The translations under genes and the position numbers were made by a program. Below, one piece after another: positions 7,964-11,846 of a DNA stretch of 11,846 nucleotides (positions are counted from its first letter, which is position 1; the number at the start of each line of letters is the position of its first letter). Source of the stretch: Lachnospiraceae bacterium UBA1753 (GTDB lineage: Bacteria > Bacillota > Clostridia > Lachnospirales > Lachnospiraceae). The stretch lies in contig DCHL01000106.1 of assembly GCA_002317595.1 (NCBI GenBank), positions 542 to 12,387 on the forward strand. The letters run 5' to 3'. A model generated the notes under the pieces. That model was not told the DNA's origin, did no database searches, and saw only the letters and a program-made list of their open reading frames with translations.

Positions 7964-9265
7964 ATGGAACGAACCTCTGAAGCAGAAAACTTATATTCGA
8001 TTGTAGAAAATATCATTTGTGGAATCTGTGTTTTTGCTCTCGGCGAGGAGCGGAAACTGATGCCTGTATATCTCAACGAGGGCATGTACCGAATGCTTGG
8101 TTATTCCCACAAGGAACTTGAGATGATGATAAAAAATATCCGCAGGGTAGTAATTCCTGAGGATCTCCCTGTTTTTGAACAGGGTATCAATGATATTCTG
8201 AAGGATGACGGTGCGGCAGAGTTCGAGTTCAGGACTGTAACAGGAGATGGCAGCCTAAGATGGCTTCAGGTAAGAGGCAATCTCTATGGCAAGGAAGATG
8301 GATATCCACTTATGGCAGGTGTGGTTCTTGATGTGACCGAGCGCAAATCCATCGAAGAGCAGCTTGCCCTTCAGGCAGAGAGACTGAATATATTGTCCAG
8401 TTCGGTCAAGGAACATATCATTGACTATAATGTCCGGACGGATGTGTTATCAGTTAAGCTTGAGTCTTCTGCGCTGTCACATGGTGATATCGTTCTTGAA
8501 AGCTTTATTCAGAAAGGCGGCTTTAAGTCAGTTCACCCCGAGGATATTGATTTCCTGAATGAAATGATGAACGCTTCAATAAAAACACAGCTTTCAGACA
8601 GCCTTGCATTCAGGTCTACCTTCTTTGAGAAGGATGATGATGAATATCACTGGTACAGAGTCAACATTACAAGTGTGCGTGGAACTGAGGGCTATATCAC
8701 CAGAGTTGTAGGCCGTGTTGTCAACATTGATGACGAGAAGGCTAGAGAGCGTGAGCTTCAGATAAGGGCGGACGTTGATTCGCTGACCGGACTTTATAAC
8801 AAGGGTGCGGCAACAACACTCATTACTGATGCACTTAAGAAATCTGCAGCTGATAATACAAAATGCGCAATGATGATGCTTGACCTTGACCACTTCAAGT
8901 CAATTAATGATACCTTTGGTCATGCAGTTGGTGATTCTGTCATTCAGGAAGCCGGAAGAATACTAAAGGACACCTTCAAGGGACGAGATATCGTCGGGCG
9001 AATGGGCGGCGACGAGTTTATGGTATTCATGGTTGACATTAAGGGTGTTAAAGATGCTGAGATAATTGCAGGTAAGCTGAACGAAATTCTTACGAGGACC
9101 TATTCTGATTCAAGCCACAAGGTTACTGTTACTGCCTCAATCGGAATTGCCATGTCTGATGGAAACGAGGTGGATTTCAATTCCCTCTATCAGCTTGCTG
9201 ACAAAGCTTTATATCACACAAAGGAAAATGGAAGGAACGGTAATTCTGTCTATGGAACCTTCTGA
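7964..9265 (+). CDS. PAS-PAS-GGDEF diguanylate cyclase
   Basis: The 433-residue product should join two GTP molecules into c-di-GMP. Residues about 10-128 form a PAS domain of the PAS_3/PAC type, ending in GVVLDVTERK. A second PAS-like domain spans about 145-258, with HPEDIDFL and a HWYRVN strand. A coiled linker (about 257-268) leads into the GGDEF domain, which starts with DVDSLTGLYNK at 270-280. The active loop GRMGGDEF (345-352) is intact, as is the metal-binding LDLDHFKSIND stretch at 306-316. The allosteric inhibitory site RxxD reads KGRD at 339-342, so product inhibition may be weakened. No membrane segment is visible, which suggests a cytoplasmic signal or redox-type ligand, but no haem or flavin motif can be named. 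It begins one base after topB and is followed by the beta-helix gene after 25 nt. Confidence 0.93.
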   Translation: MERTSEAENLYSIVENIICGICVFALGEERKLMPVYLNEGMYRMLGYSHKELEMMIKNIRRVVIPEDLPVFEQGINDILKDDGAAEFEFRTVTGDGSLRWLQVRGNLYGKEDGYPLMAGVVLDVTERKSIEEQLALQAERLNILSSSVKEHIIDYNVRTDVLSVKLESSALSHGDIVLESFIQKGGFKSVHPEDIDFLNEMMNASIKTQLSDSLAFRSTFFEKDDDEYHWYRVNITSVRGTEGYITRVVGRVVNIDDEKARERELQIRADVDSLTGLYNKGAATTLITDALKKSAADNTKCAMMMLDLDHFKSINDTFGHAVGDSVIQEAGRILKDTFKGRDIVGRMGGDEFMVFMVDIKGVKDAEIIAGKLNEILTRTYSDSSHKVTVTASIGIAMSDGNEVDFNSLYQLADKALYHTKENGRNGNSVYGTF

Positions 9266-9290
9266 CGGAATGCCTGGAAAAGGAAATATT

Positions 9291-9983
9291 ATGAAAGATA
9301 CAACAATTGCTGAACTTTATGATCTGAATGAAACCATTGCTGCAAAGCTTTTTGAAAACCTTACCTATCCCTGGGAAGCACTCCCTCTGATTAAGGACTT
9401 CATCTTAAAGCTTGGTGCAACTCTTGACCCTGAGGAATACGAAAAAAGGGGCGAGGATGTCTGGGTGGCTAAATCTGCCAAGGTTTTTGACTCAGCTTAT
9501 CTGGGAGGACCCTGCATCATTGGCAAAAATGCAGAGGTTAGACAGTGTGCCTTCATTCGTGGTAATGCCATCGTAGGCGAGGGCGCAGTGGTAGGTAATT
9601 CCACTGAACTTAAAAATGTTGTCCTGTTCAATAAAGTGCAGGTACCTCATTACAATTATGTGGGAGATTCCATTCTTGGATACAAGGCTCATATGGGGGC
9701 TGGTTCAATCACATCAAATGTAAAGTCTGATAAGACGCTTGTGGTAATTAAGAATTCCTTTAGCGGGGAGAGTGTTGAAACAGGTATCAAGAAGGTCGGT
9801 GCAATGCTTGGAGATAATGTTGAGGTTGGATGCAACTCTGTTCTTAATCCCGGTACTGTAATCGGGCGCGGCAGCATGGTATATCCCACAAGCTGTGTAA
9901 GAGGAGTAATTCCTGCTGACCACATTTTCAAAAATAAGGATGATATAGCTGAGATGCTTGACAGACGTGTTGATCTCAGATAG
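9291..9983 (+). CDS. GlmU-like left-handed beta-helix protein, possible acyl/acetyltransferase
   Basis: The product has 230 residues. A helical N-terminal region of about 50 residues (with YPWEALPLI) precedes a left-handed beta-helix of hexapeptide repeats, seen as recurring small-residue/Ile-Gly patterns at about 58-205 (PCIIGKNAEV, NAIVGEGAVVG, VLNPGTVIGRGS). The segment VPHYNYVGDSILG at 118-130, followed by MGAGSITSN at 135-143, closely resembles the acetyltransferase half of GlmU, and His120 aligns by eye with GlmU's catalytic His. The uridylyltransferase half of GlmU is absent. Such proteins are often annotated as UDP-N-acetylglucosamine pyrophosphorylase, which this domain content does not support. 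It may acetylate a sugar phosphate; the substrate is unknown. AAAAGGA at 9278-9284 lies 6 nt before the ATG. An in-frame ATG at 9252, inside the upstream gene, lacks a ribosome binding site. Confidence 0.8.
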   Translation: MKDTTIAELYDLNETIAAKLFENLTYPWEALPLIKDFILKLGATLDPEEYEKRGEDVWVAKSAKVFDSAYLGGPCIIGKNAEVRQCAFIRGNAIVGEGAVVGNSTELKNVVLFNKVQVPHYNYVGDSILGYKAHMGAGSITSNVKSDKTLVVIKNSFSGESVETGIKKVGAMLGDNVEVGCNSVLNPGTVIGRGSMVYPTSCVRGVIPADHIFKNKDDIAEMLDRRVDLR

Positions 9984-9986
9984 GAG
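9982..9986 (+). promoter_or_regulatory. Ribosome binding site for a GTG start
   Basis: AGGAG overlaps the TAG stop of the beta-helix gene (9981-9983) and lies 9 nt before GTG 9996. It supports GTG as the mazG start and suggests coupling to the upstream gene. Confidence 0.6.
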
Positions 9987-9995
9987 TGCTTTTCG

Positions 9996-10472
9996 GTGTC
10001 AGAGTTTGAAAGATTTGTTGAGATAATTTCAAGGCTTAGGGCAAAGGATGGCTGCCCCTGGGACAGCGTGCAGACTCATGAGACCCTTAAGCCCTGCTGC
10101 ATTGAGGAAGCCTGCGAAGTTATCAGTGGAATCAATGTGCTGAAGGAGACAGGAAACGGTGATAACCTGAAGGAGGAACTAGGGGACCTTCTGATGCAGG
10201 TTGTGCTCAATTCAATCATTGCCCAGGAGGAAGGTCTGTTCACCCTTGATGATGTTATTGCCGGTATATCGGATAAAATGATAAGGCGGCATCCCCATGT
10301 GTTCAAGGATGAAGCAAGGGCTATATATGGTGACACTGTACCTGACTGGAATGAAATTAAGAAAAAGGAAAAATCGCAGAAGGTAATTGACGATGCTGCC
10401 TATCTGCCCGCTGCCTTTGACGAGGCAGAAAGACTGATTCAGCGTGCCAGGGACAGAAAAGGCATAGATTGA
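9996..10472 (+). CDS. mazG: MazG-type nucleotide pyrophosphohydrolase, single-domain form
   Basis: MazG enzymes hydrolyse nucleoside triphosphates to monophosphate and pyrophosphate and are thought to clear abnormal or excess nucleotides. The 158-residue product shows the family signatures in order: GCPWDSVQTHETL at 19-31, the metal-binding EEACE at 37-41, EELGD at 60-64, and RRHPHVF at 97-103. VPDWNEIKKKEK at 115-126 ends the domain. E. coli MazG has about 263 residues and two tandem domains, and Bacillus YabN fuses MazG to a methylase-like domain. Here only the first MazG domain plus a short helical tail is present. The start is GTG with AGGAG 9 nt upstream, 12 nt after the beta-helix gene. 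It is the last gene of the tight cluster; a 138-nt gap follows. Function is well supported, the in-cell substrate is not known. Confidence 0.93.
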   Translation: MSEFERFVEIISRLRAKDGCPWDSVQTHETLKPCCIEEACEVISGINVLKETGNGDNLKEELGDLLMQVVLNSIIAQEEGLFTLDDVIAGISDKMIRRHPHVFKDEARAIYGDTVPDWNEIKKKEKSQKVIDDAAYLPAAFDEAERLIQRARDRKGID

Positions 10473-10610
10473 GCATACTTTGCGTTCTATTCTTAATTTT
10501 ATTGTAGATTTTTACCCCAAAATATGGCAAAATAGACTTCAAATGAAATGATGGGTCTCATAATAGACGACCATTGTTCATAAATAATATTTTTTGAAAG
10601 GAGTTTTCAC
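10473..10610 (+). promoter_or_regulatory. Intergenic region and leader of the scaffold/GGGtGRT unit
   Basis: This 138-nt AT-rich gap is the only sizeable one after 154. It holds a heptamer repeat AATAGAC at 10531-10537 and 10562-10568 and a bulged inverted repeat listed separately. I found no GC-rich hairpin followed by T residues, so no intrinsic terminator for the upstream cluster is evident. A promoter is expected here because the gap is large and the downstream gene has a strong ribosome binding site. The only matches I see are weak, for example TTCAAA at 10538-10543 with TAATAG at 10561-10566 (17-nt spacer). Confidence 0.35.
10551..10574 (+). repeat. Bulged inverted repeat in the leader of the scaffold gene
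   Basis: ATGGGTCT (10551-10558) can pair with AGAC (10565-10568) and CCAT (10571-10574), leaving a CATAAT loop of 6 nt and a 2-nt GA bulge. The stem is 8 bp. No T run follows at once, so it is not a typical terminator. It could be an operator or an RNA hairpin in the leader, or chance. Confidence 0.4.
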
Positions 10611-11315
10611 ATGATTTATTCAAAAGAAGTGGAAGAGATGGCCTGTGTTGCTCAGGGCGTACATCATGGAGCTGCTCCCATTCCCGAAGAGGCTAAGTGG
10701 GTTCAGGCTAAGGAGATTAAGGATATCTCTGCATTCACACATGGTGTTGGCTGGTGTGCACCTCAGCAGGGTGCCTGCAAGCTTTCCCTCAACGTTAAGG
10801 AGGGTATCATCCAGGAGGCTCTCGTTGAGACTATCGGATGTTCAGGTATGACTCACTCAGCAGCTATGGCTTCTGAGATTCTTCCTGGCCTTACAATTCT
10901 TGAGGCTCTTAATACTGACCTTGTTTGTGACGCTATCAACACAGCTATGAGAGAGCTTTTCCTTCAGATCGTATACGGACGTTCTCAGTCTGCATTCTCT
11001 GAGGAAGGTCTTCCTGTAGGTGCTGGCCTTGAGGATCTTGGAAAGGGTCTTCGTTCACAGGTTGGTACAATGTACGGAACACTTAAGAAAGGACCTCGTT
11101 ATCTTGAGATGGCAGAGGGCTATGTAACAGGTATCGCTCTTGATGCTGACAATGAGATCATTGGTTACAAGTTCGTAAGCCTTGGCAAGATGACAGACTT
11201 CATCAAGAAGGGTGACGATCCTACAACTGCATACGAGAAGGCTTGCGGACAGTACGGACGCGTTGCTGATGCTGTTAAGATCATCGATCCCAGAACTGAT
11301 AAGGAAGTTAAATAA
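10611..11315 (+). CDS. NifU/IscU-like iron-sulfur cluster scaffold-related protein
   Basis: The 234-residue product contains a region resembling NifU_N/IscU: IGCSGMTHSAAMASE at 76-89, followed by LPGLTILEAL, recalls the scaffold pattern around a cluster-binding cysteine. Cysteines occur at 12, 49, 56, 77, 106 and 212; Cys49/Cys56 (WCAPQQGAC) and Cys77 are the likely ligand candidates. LPVGAGLEDLG at 134-144 lies where IscU has its third cysteine but contains none, so the ligand set differs from classical IscU. The C-terminal part (about 160-234) is extra to the 130-residue IscU fold and unassigned. AAAGGAG at 10597-10603 lies 7 nt before the ATG. Codon use looks strongly biased (AAG, CTT, GCT), suggesting high expression. 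A GGGtGRT-family gene follows after 19 nt, so the two are probably co-transcribed. The role in cluster assembly is inferred, not shown. Confidence 0.75.
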   Translation: MIYSKEVEEMACVAQGVHHGAAPIPEEAKWVQAKEIKDISAFTHGVGWCAPQQGACKLSLNVKEGIIQEALVETIGCSGMTHSAAMASEILPGLTILEALNTDLVCDAINTAMRELFLQIVYGRSQSAFSEEGLPVGAGLEDLGKGLRSQVGTMYGTLKKGPRYLEMAEGYVTGIALDADNEIIGYKFVSLGKMTDFIKKGDDPTTAYEKACGQYGRVADAVKIIDPRTDKEVK

Positions 11316-11319
11316 TTAG

Positions 11320-11326
11320 AAGGAGG
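11320..11326 (+). promoter_or_regulatory. Near-perfect ribosome binding site for the GGGtGRT-family gene
   Basis: AAGGAGG lies 8 nt before ATG 11335. Its near-perfect match to the 16S rRNA tail and ideal spacing suggest strong translation. Confidence 0.75.
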
Positions 11327-11334
11327 TTCCAGTA

Positions 11335-11846
11335 ATGGCTTTATTTGAATCATATGAGAGACGTATCGCCCAGATCGAGAAGGTCCTTGGCGAGTACGGC
11401 ATTGCTTCTCTTGAGGAAGCTGAGAAAATTACAAAGGATGCCGGCCTTGATGTATACAATCAGGTTAAGGGCATTCAGCCTATCTGCTTTGAGAACGCAT
11501 GCTGGGCTTACACAGTAGGTGCTGCTATCGCAATCAAGAAGAACTGCCGCAAGGCTTCTGAGGCAGCTGCAGCAATCGGAGAGGGACTTCAGGCTTTCTG
11601 TATCCCTGGTTCTGTTGCTGATACACGTCAGGTTGGTCTTGGCCATGGTAACCTTGGCAAGATGCTTCTTGAGGAGGATACAGAGTGTTTCGCATTCCTT
11701 GCTGGCCACGAGTCATTCGCAGCAGCTGAGGGTGCTATCGGTATCGCTGAGAAGGCTAACAAGGTTCGCCAGAAGCCTCTTCGCGTTATCCTTAACGGTC
11801 TTGGAAAGGACGCAGCTAAGATCATTTCTCGTATCAACGGATTTAC
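11335..11846 (+). CDS. GGGtGRT-family protein, N-terminal part (cut by the window edge)
   Basis: The reading frame is open from ATG 11335 to the right edge, giving 170 codons without a stop. The protein begins MALFESYERRIAQIEKVL and continues with an Ala/Gly-rich sequence. Distinct stretches are CFENACWAYTVGAAIAIKK (about 52-70), with a pair of cysteines, VGLGHGNLGKMLLEEDTECFAFLAGHESF (about 101-129), which begins glycine-rich, and LRVILNGLGKDAAKIISR near the end. I recognise it from memory as the GGGtGRT family, named for a motif that should lie beyond the window and cannot be seen here. Biochemical function is unknown to me. Its constant neighbour in related anaerobes, as I recall, is the scaffold-like gene found just upstream. 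Codon use is highly biased (nearly all Lys are AAG), and the ribosome binding site is near perfect. Confidence 0.78.
   Translation, partial: MALFESYERRIAQIEKVLGEYGIASLEEAEKITKDAGLDVYNQVKGIQPICFENACWAYTVGAAIAIKKNCRKASEAAAAIGEGLQAFCIPGSVADTRQVGLGHGNLGKMLLEEDTECFAFLAGHESFAAAEGAIGIAEKANKVRQKPLRVILNGLGKDAAKIISRINGF

Noticed and set aside
9147..9290. Upstream extension of the beta-helix gene by 48 codons
   Set aside because: It would overlap the C-terminus of the diguanylate cyclase, has no ribosome binding site, and the residues do not look like part of the fold. ATG 9291 has AAAAGGA well placed.
10505..10535. Possible intrinsic terminator in the TTTTTACC/GGCAAAA segment after mazG
   Set aside because: Only short, mismatched arms can pair and no T tract follows.
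11350..11709. 119-codon minus-strand open frame opposite the GGGtGRT-family gene
   Set aside because: The plus-strand frame is conserved and has a near-perfect ribosome binding site. The minus-strand frame is a by-product of its codon bias.

Overview
The window reads as chromosomal DNA from a low-to-moderate GC Firmicute, most likely a Lachnospiraceae member close to Butyrivibrio or Pseudobutyrivibrio. Three things suggest this: strong AAGGAG-type Shine-Dalgarno sites, a yeast/archaeal-type Asd and a Firmicute-style topoisomerase III, and a closing NifU-like/GGGtGRT gene pair that I associate with anaerobic Clostridia. The genus is inferred from memory of these families; no search was run. 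I see no insertion sequence, phage gene, tRNA, rRNA or CRISPR array. All genes are on the + strand.

Positions 1-132 are a leader with a good extended -10 promoter candidate. From 154 to 10472, eight genes follow with gaps of 1 to 26 nt and no visible internal terminator, so they look like one transcription unit. In order they are argH (last step of arginine synthesis), asd (aspartate semialdehyde dehydrogenase), a PAS-like/GGDEF/EAL protein, a P-loop ATPase with a DUF234-like C-terminus, DNA topoisomerase III, a PAS-PAS-GGDEF diguanylate cyclase, a GlmU-like left-handed beta-helix protein, and a short MazG nucleotide pyrophosphohydrolase. The first two genes are central amino acid metabolism. 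The later ones mix c-di-GMP turnover, DNA topology, a possible sugar acyltransferase and nucleotide sanitation.

The two c-di-GMP proteins look complementary. The EAL protein keeps its phosphodiesterase residues but has a damaged GGDEF site (GADVF). The PAS-PAS-GGDEF protein has an intact GGDEF site and a substituted inhibitory site (KGRD instead of RxxD). The unit may therefore encode one degrading and one synthesising enzyme.

A 138-nt intergenic region (10473-10610) holds a bulged inverted repeat but no clear terminator. It is followed by a second unit: a NifU/IscU-like scaffold-related protein (10611-11315) and, 19 nt later, a GGGtGRT-family protein that runs off the right edge. Both have strong ribosome binding sites and codon use that looks biased for high expression. 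This pair is the best candidate in the window for a poorly described system.
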